A stretch of 64,000 bases of DNA from CAWBXL01 sp963837365 (GCA_963837365.1 CAWIMW010000002.1:1240001-1304000), one strand, 5' to 3'; numbered from the stretch's first letter, positions 26,124 through 34,772 are shown. Numbers and translations: made by a program. The notes: generated by a model not told the origin, from the sequence alone.

Positions 26124-26795
26124 CTATCCCGGCGTTCCGCCGGGTGCCATCAGATATTTTTGCAGAAATGCCAGGGTGCGAACGCGAGCATCTTTCCAGA
26201 CTTCCCCATCAAAGCCGTGACCTACGCCAGGATAGATTTGGACTTCATGGGGGATGTTCTTTCTTGCGAGGACTTTCTGCAAATGGTGTGCTTCGGACAC
26301 CGGAATGACGGCGTCGTCTGCTCCGTGCAGGATCAGCGTGGGGCAGAGGCGGCGCATGAACAGCTTCATCTCTTTGGGGAGGCCGCCGAAGAACTCCACT
26401 ACCGCCTTGATGCGTGGGTCAATCGCCGACCCGCATACCGCCAGATAGCCCCCAAGGGAGAATCCCACCAATCCGATCCGCTGCGGATCAACCGATGATT
26501 GTTGTTCGACGAAGCTGACGGCATCCCAGAGGGTTTTCATCCAGAAGGGGAAGTTCATAACGAGCGCGGACTTTTCTGCTTCGACCTGCCCGGTCCGGTC
26601 AAAGTAGTGGAGCACATAGACGGCAAAGCCCTGGTCGGCCAATTGGGTGGAGGAATCGGCCATGCTGGAACTGTCGGCACCAAATCCGTAGAGGCCAATG
26701 ACAGTGGGCAGATGCTGGCTGGAATCGTCCGGCAGAAAACAATCCAGCCGGATAGTTTTGCCACCGCTTTCAAAGCAAACCTGCGATTGAATCAT
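26124..26795 (-). CDS. Dienelactone hydrolase-like alpha/beta hydrolase
   Basis: A 223-residue alpha/beta hydrolase. The nucleophile elbow is GFSLGGY (serine), the acid is probably the Asp in LHGADDAVIP, and the histidine is in GVGHGFD, the arrangement of the dienelactone hydrolase family. No signal peptide is visible (the N-terminus is MIQSQVCFESGGKTIRL). The usual DLH nucleophile is Cys, so a serine at the elbow suggests a different ester substrate. It follows mtnA on the same strand across a repeat-containing gap. Confidence 0.85.
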   Translation of the reverse strand: MIQSQVCFESGGKTIRLDCFLPDDSSQHLPTVIGLYGFGADSSSMADSSTQLADQGFAVYVLHYFDRTGQVEAEKSALVMNFPFWMKTLWDAVSFVEQQSSVDPQRIGLVGFSLGGYLAVCGSAIDPRIKAVVEFFGGLPKEMKLFMRRLCPTLILHGADDAVIPVSEAHHLQKVLARKNIPHEVQIYPGVGHGFDGEVWKDARVRTLAFLQKYLMAPGGTPG

Positions 26796-26805
26796 TTGGT
26801 TACAT

Positions 26806-26902
26806 GGAGCGACGGGCGTCCCCGCCCGTTCCCCGATCTGGAATGCGCTGAAAGCTTTGATCTGCTGGACGCTGTGGCACGGGCGGGGACGCCCATGCCT
26901 CC
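26806..26902. repeat. Element with two inverted GGGCG hairpins
   Basis: The left hairpin ACGGGCG-TCCC-CGCCCGT (26812-26829) begins with GGAGC. The right one ACGGGCGGGGACGCCC (26879-26894) ends with GCCTCC. The two are inverted copies about 50 bp apart in the gap between mtnA and the hydrolase, so the whole unit resembles a small non-autonomous element. Confidence 0.65.
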
Positions 26903-26906
26903 ACCT

Positions 26907-27959
26907 TTAAATACTTACAGCTTCGGCAACGGCCAATTTGGCAAGCGATTCTGCGTACGGCGCTTTAGCGATCCCCCGCTCGGTGACAATCGCTGTGACG
27001 TATTTGGCGGGCGTGACATCAAACGCCGGATTTTCAATCTGCACGCCATCCGGGACCATCTGCTTGCCGGCAATATGCGTCACTTCTCTGGCATTGCGCT
27101 GCTCGATGGGAATCTTGCTGCCGTCGGGAGTTTCCAGATCCACCGTGGAAATTGGCGCCGCCACATAGAACGGGATGCCGTGCTCTTTGGCCAGCACCGC
27201 TACCGAGTAAGTTCCGATTTTGTTGGCCACGTCGCCGTTGGCTGCGATCCGGTCTGCGCCGACGACGATTGCGCCGATTTTGCCCTGACGCATCATGGCT
27301 CCGGCCATGTTGTCGGAAATGACCGTTGTCGGGATCTTGTCCTTGTTCAGCTCCCAGGCGGTGAGGCGAGAGCCTTGCAGGAAGGGGCGGGTCTCATCGG
27401 CGTAGACGTGGATCTTCTTGCCCTGCTCAATAGCGGCGCGGATCACACCGAGTGCAGTGCCATAGCCGCAGGTTGCGAGCGCGCCGGCATTACAGTGGGT
27501 CAACACTCCGCCGCTCGAGGGCATGAGCGTCGCGCCGTGGCGGCCCATGGCCTGATTGATGGCAATGTCTTCCGCGTGCATGTGTTTGGCTTCATCAATC
27601 AATGCTTGCTTGATCTGCGGCAACGGGCGCACCCGTAAATTTTCAAATTTGTCCTTCATCCTGCGGATGGCCCAGAACAGATTGACTGCGGTCGGGCGGG
27701 TCTTGCCGATTACGTCGCAGATCTTGTCGAAGTCCTGCTTCAGTTCTCCCGAAGTCGTGGCCTTGGAATTCTTGATGCCCAAAGCAATTCCCATGGCGGC
27801 GGACACGCCGATGGCTGGCGCGCCGCGCACCACCATGTCGCGGATGACGTCCGCTACCTGCTCGTAGGTAGTGCAGTTGACGTAGGTTTCTTCAGTCGGC
27901 AGCTTCGTCTGGTCGATGAAGCGTACGCCGGAGTCGGTCCATTCCAGGGTCTGAATCAT
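26907..27959 (-). CDS. mtnA: S-methyl-5-thioribose-1-phosphate isomerase
   Basis: MtnA isomerises 5-methylthioribose-1-phosphate to the ribulose form in the methionine salvage pathway. Motifs: VVRGAPAIGVSAAMGIALG, GGVLTHCNAGALATCGYGTALG (with the catalytic Cys; quoted in part as LTHCNAGALATCGYG), and VGADRIAANGDVANKIGTYS with the catalytic Asp. At 350 residues it is full length. Other salvage genes are absent from the window. Its start overlaps a 73-residue upstream gene by 4 bp (ATGA), which itself touches pyrE. Confidence 0.95.
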   Translation of the reverse strand: MIQTLEWTDSGVRFIDQTKLPTEETYVNCTTYEQVADVIRDMVVRGAPAIGVSAAMGIALGIKNSKATTSGELKQDFDKICDVIGKTRPTAVNLFWAIRRMKDKFENLRVRPLPQIKQALIDEAKHMHAEDIAINQAMGRHGATLMPSSGGVLTHCNAGALATCGYGTALGVIRAAIEQGKKIHVYADETRPFLQGSRLTAWELNKDKIPTTVISDNMAGAMMRQGKIGAIVVGADRIAANGDVANKIGTYSVAVLAKEHGIPFYVAAPISTVDLETPDGSKIPIEQRNAREVTHIAGKQMVPDGVQIENPAFDVTPAKYVTAIVTERGIAKAPYAESLAKLAVAEAVSI

Positions 27960-28177
27960 ATGGTGGAGCTCACCAATCTAGTTATGTGTACCAGATACCG
28001 ACAGTTTTTATCCGCATTGGTTCTGTTCAATCGTGCTGTTTCCGTTTCTGCATGCTCTTTAGAAAGAAAAACTTTTACGACAGAGATGCTATTTTCTGGG
28101 TTTTCCTGATCTAAGGGAAAATCCAATCTCACTATCGCATGTGCATGTTGGAAGCGACGATTTGGTTTATCTCTCAT
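27956..28177 (-). CDS. Hypothetical 73-residue protein, coupled to pyrE and mtnA
   Basis: I do not recognise this small protein. Its sequence is basic and hydrophilic, with the motif HAHAIVRLDFPLDQENPENS. Its ATG overlaps the pyrE TGA by one base (TGATG), and its stop overlaps the mtnA start by 4 bp. Such precise coupling on both sides argues for a real gene. No signal or membrane segment is seen. Confidence 0.5.
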   Translation of the reverse strand: MRDKPNRRFQHAHAIVRLDFPLDQENPENSISVVKVFLSKEHAETETARLNRTNADKNCRYLVHITRLVSSTI

Positions 28178-28749
28178 CACGATCCAGCATGCGTTTTTAC
28201 GTGTTCTTGCCGCACATTACTTGCAGTGAAAACTGAAATGAAGGGAGCGGGCGTCGCGGCTTTTTCTACATTCGGCCTACCCTTCGCTTCTTCGCGCTCT
28301 ACCAGGCACATCGCACCCACAACTTCAAATCCAAATTCGCGTGCAGCTTCAATCGCTTGAACCGTGGATGATCCCGTGGTGCACACATCGTCCACAATCA
28401 CCACCTTCGCGCCTTTTTCGCGGAAGCCTTCGATTCTTTGTCCGGTACCATGTTGCTTCTCGGCTTTGCGCACCAGGAAGCCGTTGATTTCCCCGCTGGC
28501 GATGGCGACCGATACGACAATCGGGTCCGCACCCATGGTCAAGCCGCCGATGGCTTGCGGGTTCCAGCCGCGCTTTTGGATCTCTTCCAGAAAAACCTCG
28601 CCGGTGAGCTTGGCGCCCCGTGCATCCAGTGTTGTGGTGCGGCAGTCGATGTAATAGTCGCTGGTGCCGCCGGAGGAGAGCTTGAAGTCTCCCAGGCGGA
28701 AGGACTTTGTGGCCAGCAAGCTTACTAACTCTTGGCGGGCGGAGGACAT
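28177..28749 (-). CDS. pyrE: Orotate phosphoribosyltransferase
   Basis: PyrE joins orotate to PRPP to make orotidine-5'-phosphate in pyrimidine synthesis. The PRPP-binding loop is VVIVDDVCTTGSSTVQAIE. GLTMGADPIVVSVAI and the N-terminal FKLSSGGTSDYYIDCR are also conserved. At 190 residues it is full length. The stop is fused to the next gene (TGATG), so pyrE, the 73-residue protein and mtnA are probably one transcript. Confidence 0.95.
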   Translation of the reverse strand: MSSARQELVSLLATKSFRLGDFKLSSGGTSDYYIDCRTTTLDARGAKLTGEVFLEEIQKRGWNPQAIGGLTMGADPIVVSVAIASGEINGFLVRKAEKQHGTGQRIEGFREKGAKVVIVDDVCTTGSSTVQAIEAAREFGFEVVGAMCLVEREEAKGRPNVEKAATPAPFISVFTASNVRQEHVKTHAGS

Positions 28750-28784
28750 GAAAAACTAAGATACCACGCGTTTTAGAGATATTC

Positions 28785-28867
28785 GTGTGGAGACGGGACT
28801 TGACCCGTCAACCTGGGTTCGGGGTAAAGGATATCAAGGACTGGCGAGGCAAGCCCCGTCTCCACAC
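28785..28867. repeat. 83-bp element with 13-bp terminal inverted repeats
   Basis: GTGTGGAGACGGG (28785-28797) and CCCGTCTCCACAC (28855-28867) are perfect inverted ends. The left end also folds as GACGGG-ACTTGA-CCCGTC. The layout is like the element at 26806-26902: GGAG at one end and CTCC at the other. It lies in the gap between divergent pyrE and rpmB, upstream of the probable rpmB promoter. Confidence 0.7.
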
Positions 28868-28881
28868 TGGCACGGATTGGG

Positions 28882-28910
28882 TTGTCGAAAAGCCACAACT
28901 CCGGTAAAAT
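28882..28910 (+). promoter_or_regulatory. Probable sigma-70 promoter of rpmB
   Basis: TTGTCG (28882-28887) and TAAAAT (28905-28910) are separated by exactly 17 bp, close to the consensus. The start codon is 42 bp downstream of the -10 box. It is one of the clearest promoter candidates in the window. Confidence 0.5.
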
Positions 28911-28952
28911 CTATATCTTACGTATTAATTCCTGAAGGGATCAGAACCAGTC

Positions 28953-29141
28953 ATGGCACAAGTATGTGATATCTGCGGCAAGGGGCCGCAATCGGGAAAC
29001 AACATCAGCCACGCTCACAACGTGACCAAGCGGCGCTGGAACATCAATCTGCGTCCGGTGCACGCCAAAGTGAAGGGTGTGGGGAAGCGCATCCGCGTCT
29101 GCACTCGCTGCCTGCGTTCCGGCAAAGTCGTTAAGGCATAG
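28953..29141 (+). CDS. rpmB: 50S ribosomal protein L28
   Basis: A 62-residue ribosomal protein of the large subunit. It has CDICGKGPQSGNNISHAHN, KRRWNINLRPVHAKVKG and CTRCLRSGKVVK, all typical of L28. The four cysteines (CDIC and CTRC) indicate the zinc-binding C+ form. It stands alone with its own promoter. The TAG stop runs directly into a TAGTGGY-type repeat. Confidence 0.97.
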   Translation: MAQVCDICGKGPQSGNNISHAHNVTKRRWNINLRPVHAKVKGVGKRIRVCTRCLRSGKVVKA

Positions 29142-29182
29142 TTGTTAGTGGCTAGTGATTAGTGGCTGGTAAAAACTAGCTA
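29142..29182. repeat. TAGTGGY heptad repeat, copy 2
   Basis: TTAGTGGC-TAGTGAT-TAGTGGC follows the rpmB stop immediately, and a short opposite arm (CTAGCTATTA) abuts the FKBP stop. It fills the whole gap between two convergent genes and is a relative of the copy at 283-333. Confidence 0.75.
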
Positions 29183-29647
29183 TTAATTCACGCCTACCAG
29201 TTCCACATCAAAGATCAAAGTTGCGCCCGCCGGAATCACTCCGGGATAGCCGCTGTTTCCGTAGGCGAGGTCCGGGGGAATTCGCAGTTGGCGCTTGCCC
29301 CCGACCTTCATGCCCGCAACGCCCTGATCCCAGCCCTTGATCACTTCTCCATTCCCCAAGTGAAACTTGAAGGGATGGCCGGTGCCTACCGAGCTATCAA
29401 ACTTCTTGCCGTTCGTAAGCCAGCCGGTGTAATGGACAAATACGATCTTGCCTCGATCAGCGAGAGCGCCGTCGCCTACCTTGATGTCCCAATACTCCAG
29501 GCCGGTAGCGGTGCGAACCGGATCACCCGTAACCGGCGTCGGCTTGCTGACAGCGGGGGCAGGTCTGGTGTGTTTCCTGGTCTTGGTTTGCGCCCAGCCT
29601 GGCGTGGTAATTAGCGCCAGAACTGCAAACACCAAAATGGCTCGCAT
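29183..29647 (-). CDS. FKBP-type peptidyl-prolyl isomerase, secreted
   Basis: A 154-residue isomerase with an N-terminal signal peptide (MRAILVFAVLALITTPGWAQ). A linker leads to the FKBP domain, which carries VFVHYTGWLTNGKKFDSS, GEVIKGWDQGVAGMKVGGKR, and LAYGNSGYPGVIPAGATLIFDVEL. It probably folds proteins in the periplasm. It lies 14 bp downstream of the frameshifted ridA and may share its transcript. Confidence 0.94.
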   Translation of the reverse strand: MRAILVFAVLALITTPGWAQTKTRKHTRPAPAVSKPTPVTGDPVRTATGLEYWDIKVGDGALADRGKIVFVHYTGWLTNGKKFDSSVGTGHPFKFHLGNGEVIKGWDQGVAGMKVGGKRQLRIPPDLAYGNSGYPGVIPAGATLIFDVELVGVN

Positions 29648-29661
29648 GGATGACCTCCCTG

Positions 29662-30061
29662 TTAATCGTATCGATCTCGGTTTATGACGACGGCGATTAC
29701 GTCAATTTCGACCAGTACGTCTTTGGGCAAGCGGGCCACCTCCACGGTGGCTCTGGCGGGCGGAGCCGAGGTGAAATACTTCCCGTACACCTCATTCATG
29801 GCCGCGAAGTCTCCCATATTCTTTAGAAAAACTGTGGAGCGGACCACCTTCTCCAGTCCGCTGCCCGCGGCCTTAAGAATTCCGGCGAGGTTCTTCATCA
29901 CACTGCTCGGTCTGTACGGCTACATCACCATCGATCACCTGTTGTGTGGCTGGATCAATCGCCACTTGTCCAGAGACGAACACAAAACCATTTGCCTTGA
30001 TAGCTTGAGAATACGGCCCGATAGCTTTCGGGCCGTCGCTGGTTGCAATTACCTCTCGCAT
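29662..30061 (-). pseudogene. ridA: RidA-family deaminase with a frameshift
   Basis: Two overlapping frames together make one RidA/YjgF protein. The upstream frame holds the N-terminal half (GPYSQAIKANGFVFVSGQVA and DPATQQVIDGDVAVQTEQ). The downstream frame holds the rest (MKNLAGILKAAGSGLEKVVR, NEVYGKYFTSAPPARATVEV). Removing one base at about 29899-29902 (the CACAC run) joins them as TEQVMKNL, the expected RidA sequence. RidA removes reactive enamine intermediates. The break is either a real one-base insertion or a sequencing error. Both halves otherwise have normal codons. Confidence 0.8.
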
Positions 30062-30076
30062 CGCGCCTCCGAAATC

Positions 30077-30149
30077 AGTGGTTAGTGACTAGTGGTTAGT
30101 CGCTAGTAAATCATGGCCGCTAACCACTAGCCACTATTCACTAGCCACC
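30077..30149. repeat. TAGTGGY heptad inverted repeat, copy 3
   Basis: The left array (30077-30108: AGTGGTTAGTGACTAGTGG and more) and the right array (30117-30149: GCTAACCACTAGCCACT and more) are near reverse complements. They fill the gap between ridA and relA. On the minus strand the array begins four bases after the relA TAA. Confidence 0.8.
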
Positions 30150-30152
30150 TTC

Positions 30153-32348
30153 TTAAATTCTTTGCAGTCTTTGCACATCGTGCACACCGGGAATTTTGCG
30201 TACACCGTTAATGATGTTTTCCAGATGCTTTAAGTCCGCAATGTCCATGATCACGTCCACACTCGCTTGTCCGTTGCCGGTACGGGCTTCGATGTTGCGA
30301 ATGTTGGTTTTGCTGTCGCTGATCACGGCGGTGATTTGCTTCAACATGCCGAAGCGGTCATCGCAAGCCACCGTGATTTTGACAGGATATGCGCTGGGAC
30401 TGCTGTCATCACGCTCCCATTCAACGTCGATGCGGCGCTCGGGTTCGTACATGAGGTTCAGGACGTTGGGACAGTTGATGGCATGCACGGCCACGCCCTT
30501 GCCGCGGGTGACGTAGCCAACGATGGTCTCGCCGCGGATGGGATTACAACACTTGGCGCGGTAGACCAGCAGATCGCCGGACCCGGCCACGTGAATTGCA
30601 TTGTGATCGCCTCCAAAGACACGGCGAACAACGCTGCCCAAGCCGGGCTTTTGTTCCTCGCCTAGGGGATGCGCGCCGGCAGGCGCCAAACGTCCCAGGA
30701 CCTGACGGGCCGAATATTTTCCGAAGCCGATGGCGGACATCAGATCATCCACTTGTCCCAGGCCGTATTCTGTGGCAACCCGGCGCAGGTCTTCGTCTTT
30801 GATGTCTTTCAGTGCGACACGATATTTGCGGGCTTCTTTTTCGATCAGCTTCTTGCCGATTTCAATGGCGCGCTCACGCTCGTGGATGTTGAGCCAGTGC
30901 TTGATCTTGTTGCGGGCGCGGGAAGATTTGACCACACTCAGCCAATCGCGGCTGGGCTTGTGGCCGGGCTGGGTCATGATTTCGACGATGTCTCCGCTAT
31001 GCAGTTTGTGGCGGAGCGGAACCATGCGGCCGTTGACTTTGGCTCCCACGCAGGTGTGGCCGACTTCGGTATGCACGGTGTAGGCAAAATCAATCGGTGT
31101 GGACTCACGCGGTAGAACTACTACTTTCCCTTTGGGGGTAAAGACGTAGACCTCTTCGGGATAAAGATCGATTTTTAGAGTGGAGAGAAATTCGGCGGGG
31201 TCGGAGACATCGCGCTGCCATTCGACTACCTGCCTGAGCCAGGCCAGGCGCTGCTCATCCTGAGCCGAAACCGCGCCGTCTTTATATTTCCAATGGGCGG
31301 CGATGCCTTCCTCCGCCATCTTGTGCATTTCTTCGGTGCGGATTTGAATTTCGAAAGGCGTGCCGTCTTCGGTGATGACTGAGGTGTGCAGAGACTGGTA
31401 AAGGTTGGGGCGGGGCATGGCGATGAAATCTTTGATTCGCCCGGGCACCGGCCGCCAGGCGTTGTGCACAATGCCCAGAACGGCGTAACAGTCCTGAATC
31501 GACCGGGTGATTACGCGCATGGCGAACATGTCATAAACCTGATCTATGTTGATACGTTGTTTGACCAGTTTGCGGTGAATACTGAACAGACGCTTGATCC
31601 GGCTCTCGACTTTGGCGGTGATGCCAGCTTCCTTCAGCTTTTCACGCAGGCCTTTTTCCACTTTTTCCAGGAACTCTTCGCCTTTTTTGCGGCGGGCCTC
31701 GACGGCATCATGGAGTTGCTGGTAGCCAATGGGGTCCTGGTAGCGGAAGCCCAGGTCTTCCAATTCACCGCGGATTTTTCCCATTCCCAGGCGGTGAGCG
31801 ATCGGGCCATAAATTTCCAGAGTTTCCTTGGCGATTTTTTGTTGGCGATCCGGCGGCAGATGCTCGAGCGTCCGCATATTGTGCAGGCGGTCGGCCAGCT
31901 TGATCAACACCACGCGGATGTCGTCGATCATGGCCAGCATCATCTTGCGCAGATTTTCCGCCTGCTGCTCTTCGCGAGTGGCGAAGTCGATCTGGCTGAT
32001 TTTGGTGACGCCTTCGACGATATGGGCCACCTGCTCGCCGAATTCTTTGCGGATGTCCACGATGGTGACCGAGGTGTCTTCTACGGAGTCGTGCAGCAAG
32101 CCGGCGGCGACAGCCACCGCGTCCATTTTCATTTCGGCAAGCACCAGGGCCACTTGCAGAGGGTGTACGAGGTAAGGCTCACCCGAGGCGCGGGTTTGAC
32201 CGGCATGGTGTGTCTGCGAGAATTCGTAGGCTTTCTTGACGATTTCCAGATCGTCGTTGGGGCGGTTCTCCCGCATCGTCTTCATCAAGTCACGGAACTT
32301 GGTGACGGTGAGTGCGGTGGTCGCGATCTGTTCGCGCAACGTCGTCAT
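30153..32348 (-). CDS. RelA/SpoT bifunctional (p)ppGpp synthetase/hydrolase
   Basis: This enzyme makes and breaks the alarmone (p)ppGpp during stress. The HD hydrolase has H62 and HDSVED (86-91). The synthetase region includes RIKDFIAMPRPNLYQSLHTS and EIQIRTEEMHKMAEEG. Then come the TGS domain (PKGKVVVLPRESTPIDFAYT), a zinc-like AKCCNPIRGETIVGYVTRGKG segment quoted in parts (AKCCNPIRG), and a C-terminal ACT domain. Both active centres look intact, so it is the single bifunctional Rel type. The length of 731 is typical. Confidence 0.96.
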   Translation of the reverse strand: MTTLREQIATTALTVTKFRDLMKTMRENRPNDDLEIVKKAYEFSQTHHAGQTRASGEPYLVHPLQVALVLAEMKMDAVAVAAGLLHDSVEDTSVTIVDIRKEFGEQVAHIVEGVTKISQIDFATREEQQAENLRKMMLAMIDDIRVVLIKLADRLHNMRTLEHLPPDRQQKIAKETLEIYGPIAHRLGMGKIRGELEDLGFRYQDPIGYQQLHDAVEARRKKGEEFLEKVEKGLREKLKEAGITAKVESRIKRLFSIHRKLVKQRINIDQVYDMFAMRVITRSIQDCYAVLGIVHNAWRPVPGRIKDFIAMPRPNLYQSLHTSVITEDGTPFEIQIRTEEMHKMAEEGIAAHWKYKDGAVSAQDEQRLAWLRQVVEWQRDVSDPAEFLSTLKIDLYPEEVYVFTPKGKVVVLPRESTPIDFAYTVHTEVGHTCVGAKVNGRMVPLRHKLHSGDIVEIMTQPGHKPSRDWLSVVKSSRARNKIKHWLNIHERERAIEIGKKLIEKEARKYRVALKDIKDEDLRRVATEYGLGQVDDLMSAIGFGKYSARQVLGRLAPAGAHPLGEEQKPGLGSVVRRVFGGDHNAIHVAGSGDLLVYRAKCCNPIRGETIVGYVTRGKGVAVHAINCPNVLNLMYEPERRIDVEWERDDSSPSAYPVKITVACDDRFGMLKQITAVISDSKTNIRNIEARTGNGQASVDVIMDIADLKHLENIINGVRKIPGVHDVQRLQRI

Positions 32349-32533
32349 GCTGAGTTAACCCGCTCATTTACAGGGAGGGAACCGGTGCGGGGCCGTGCTT
32401 CGATTATAGCGTTCGGCGAAGGCAGAACTGGCTTCCCAGGCGCGCCTGCATTCCAAATCCTCCGGTCCATTCAAAATATCTGTATCTACAGAACTTACAG
32501 GTCTTCTGCTAGATTTGGGGCCGGAGCTTTGTT

Positions 32534-33430
32534 ATGAACTCGTCCCGAATTTTAGTGAGTGGGGCGTCTGGGTTGATTGGGGACGCCTTGTTGCCGGCGC
32601 TGTCGGCAGCGGGATATCAGTCTGTGTGCCTCACCCGCAACCCTCACGCAGGCTCAGGAACGATCCAGTGGAGCCCTGACAAGCCGCTGTCTCCAGACGC
32701 TGTCTCCGGCTTTGATGCGGTTGTTCATCTTGCCGGGGAGACGATTGTCGGACGCTGGAGCGAAGCCAAGAAGCGCCGCATCCGCGAGAGCCGGGTGTCG
32801 GGTACGCGGAATCTGGCTGAAGCTCTGGCCAAAGCACCACAGCGTCCGCAGGTTTTAGTGTGCGCTTCGGCGATCGGGTACTACGGCAATCGCGGAGATG
32901 AAGTTTTGCGAGAAGACAGCGCATCTGGAGAAGATTTCCTTTCCGGCGTCTGTCGTGAATGGGAGGCCGCGGCGAGGCCTGCGACGGATGCGGGCATCCG
33001 GACGGTGCACGCCCGTTTGGGCATCGTGTTGAGCAGTAAGGGTGGCGCTCTAAAGCAGATGCTATTGCCTTTTCGCTTAGGACTTGGCGGGCGCGTCGGT
33101 AGCGGGCGCCAATGGTGGAGTTGGGTGGATATGCAGGATGTGGTAGGCGCCATTCTCCATGCGATCAAAACTAGTATCCAAGGTCCAATGAATGTGGTCT
33201 CTCCCAACCCGGTGATCAATCTTGAATTCACCAAAGTTCTAGGGACCGTGCTCTCGCGGCCCACACTCTTTCCGATACCTGCTTTTGCAGCGAGGTTAGC
33301 GTTTGGACAGATGGCGAATGAATTGCTCCTGGCCAGCCAGCGAGTGGAACCTGTGAAGTTGAAGGAAAGTGGATATCAGTTCGAGTTCGCGGATTTGAAT
33401 AGCTCGCTCGAGGCGATTCTCAAGCCCTGA
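32534..33430 (+). CDS. TIGR01777 family epimerase (YfcH/SulA-like name, NAD(P)-binding)
   Basis: A 298-residue extended short-chain dehydrogenase. The dinucleotide-binding GASGLIGDALLPAL is near the N-terminus. SASAIGYYGNRGDE has the catalytic YxxxN-like element of this family, and RLGIVLSSKGGALKQML follows, as does the WVDMQDVVGAI signature. The TIGR01777 group is common, but its reaction is unknown, and the SulA name is historical. It is monocistronic. Confidence 0.9.
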   Translation: MNSSRILVSGASGLIGDALLPALSAAGYQSVCLTRNPHAGSGTIQWSPDKPLSPDAVSGFDAVVHLAGETIVGRWSEAKKRRIRESRVSGTRNLAEALAKAPQRPQVLVCASAIGYYGNRGDEVLREDSASGEDFLSGVCREWEAAARPATDAGIRTVHARLGIVLSSKGGALKQMLLPFRLGLGGRVGSGRQWWSWVDMQDVVGAILHAIKTSIQGPMNVVSPNPVINLEFTKVLGTVLSRPTLFPIPAFAARLAFGQMANELLLASQRVEPVKLKESGYQFEFADLNSSLEAILKP

Positions 33431-33482
33431 GCTTGAGGGACCCTCAGGGGGCTGAAACCCAAGTCATTTCGTGACTCATAAC

Positions 33483-33501
33483 GCAGGGCCGAAGGCCCTG
33501 C
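33483..33501. terminator. GCAGGGCC-GAA-GGCCCTGC hairpin between convergent genes
   Basis: An 8-bp perfect stem with a 3-nt loop lies between the convergent epimerase and RDD genes, followed by CTCCACCC and then an A-rich run. It may end transcripts or be a member of the dispersed GC hairpins. Confidence 0.5.
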
Positions 33502-33524
33502 TCCACCCAAAAATATTAAAGCGG

Positions 33525-34637
33525 TTAAGGCTGCGGTGCCATGTAAGTCTTCGTGATGCGGTCATGCCAGCACAAGCGGTCTTCATCCAGATAGCACCAG
33601 GCATAACCCAGGCAGAGTGAAATTCCGGAGAGCACTGATGCCAGCACCCTCCATTTCCGCAGACGGCGTGGGGCTGCGCTGCCATCGAAGTGGCTTAACT
33701 CCAGTCCGGCCAGCTTTAGCCCCGGTGTGGTCCCTGAATACACCAGGAGCAGGTATTGAAACCCAGCCCAGAATAATGTCGTTACAAGCACGCCGCCCGT
33801 AATAACAGGCCGTACGCCCGGCACCGTTCCGGTCATGGCAAAGAAAACATAACTAAACAACGCGACTGCCGAGGCAACGATGACTGCATCCATGGCTCCC
33901 GCTGCCACCCGCCGCCACATGGGGGCTGTGAGCATAGGGATCTCAATGCCCGGACGTTTCTGTTCCTCAGCGACCGGCGCTGGGTCGATTGAAATGCCGC
34001 CTAGTGCCGGTAGTAAGAAATCTGATTCGGGGACTTCGAGTATGCGCGGACGCTCCATCACTGGATCAGCCAGGGCATCACCCCACATATTGGAAACTGA
34101 AGCGGCACGCGGGAATTCAATGAGTCTTCCGGTTGGCTCAACTGCCCTGCTTGGCGCTTCGGGTTCAGGGGCAGGCTCCAGTTGTGCATGATCTAATGCG
34201 CTTGATTCGCGGCTGGCATAGGGAGATGCGGTTGGTGGCTGAGCAGCCGTATTCCACGCCGGCTCCGTGGCCTCAAATTTCAGCTGTAACGACGGATAGC
34301 GCGGGGGTTTCGCTTTGTGGCGGCTGCGATATTCGTTTAACTTTGCCGCGAGTTCCTGTTTCCATGTCGAGGGATATTCATGATCCTGGAAAGTTGAGGG
34401 GCCAGACAGATCGGATGCGAGTGCCTCGATCTGTGCCTCTACTCCCTCAACCGGTTTAAAATCCCGATCGGCGGGGGTGGCTTGCTCCAGGCTGGCAGCA
34501 AATTTCTGCTCGCTGGCATCGTAGGCTTCAGGGTCCGGCCAGCGTGATACCGGCTCACCCTGACCGATGGAGAGGTGGTGTACACCTTCAGTTCTCTGAT
34601 CGCAGTGGCAAACCGGGCCACAAATAGGGCAGGGCAT
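33525..34637 (-). CDS. RDD family membrane protein with an N-terminal Cys cluster
   Basis: A 370-residue protein starting at the ATG at 34637. The N-terminus PCPICGPVCHCDQ has a CxxC...CxC cluster that may bind a metal. A long hydrophilic region of charged and Pro/Ala-rich sequence follows to about residue 240. The last 130 residues form the RDD domain: MWRRVAAGAMDAVIVASAVA, VITGGVLVTTLFWAGFQYLL, GTTPGLKLAGLELSHFDG and a terminal CWHDRITKTYM. RDD proteins are membrane proteins of unclear function, sometimes transporters. The frame also opens at a TTG 18 bp upstream. Confidence 0.8.
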   Translation of the reverse strand: MPCPICGPVCHCDQRTEGVHHLSIGQGEPVSRWPDPEAYDASEQKFAASLEQATPADRDFKPVEGVEAQIEALASDLSGPSTFQDHEYPSTWKQELAAKLNEYRSRHKAKPPRYPSLQLKFEATEPAWNTAAQPPTASPYASRESSALDHAQLEPAPEPEAPSRAVEPTGRLIEFPRAASVSNMWGDALADPVMERPRILEVPESDFLLPALGGISIDPAPVAEEQKRPGIEIPMLTAPMWRRVAAGAMDAVIVASAVALFSYVFFAMTGTVPGVRPVITGGVLVTTLFWAGFQYLLLVYSGTTPGLKLAGLELSHFDGSAAPRRLRKWRVLASVLSGISLCLGYAWCYLDEDRLCWHDRITKTYMAPQP

Positions 34638-34772
34638 GAACGGGTCTTGGACCAAATATTACGAATGTTGCAGCTGCTTTCGGGAGGCCGCGCGCTTTGC
34701 CCACGAGGCCAGCGTCATGCTAACGTCACGCATATCCATCATGCGTTCTATGTCAGGCTGCGTACGCTCCCG

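Noticed and set aside
26499..27638. 379-residue open frame antisense to mtnA and the hydrolase
   Set aside because: It crosses two real genes and their repeat-filled gap; no family features.
29662..30061. Two separate small genes in place of ridA
   Set aside because: Both frames align end to end to one RidA protein, so a single frameshifted gene is the better reading.
31386..32537. 383-residue open frame antisense to relA
   Set aside because: It lies opposite a well-conserved gene and has no recognisable domain; GC-rich codon bias of relA makes such shadows expected.
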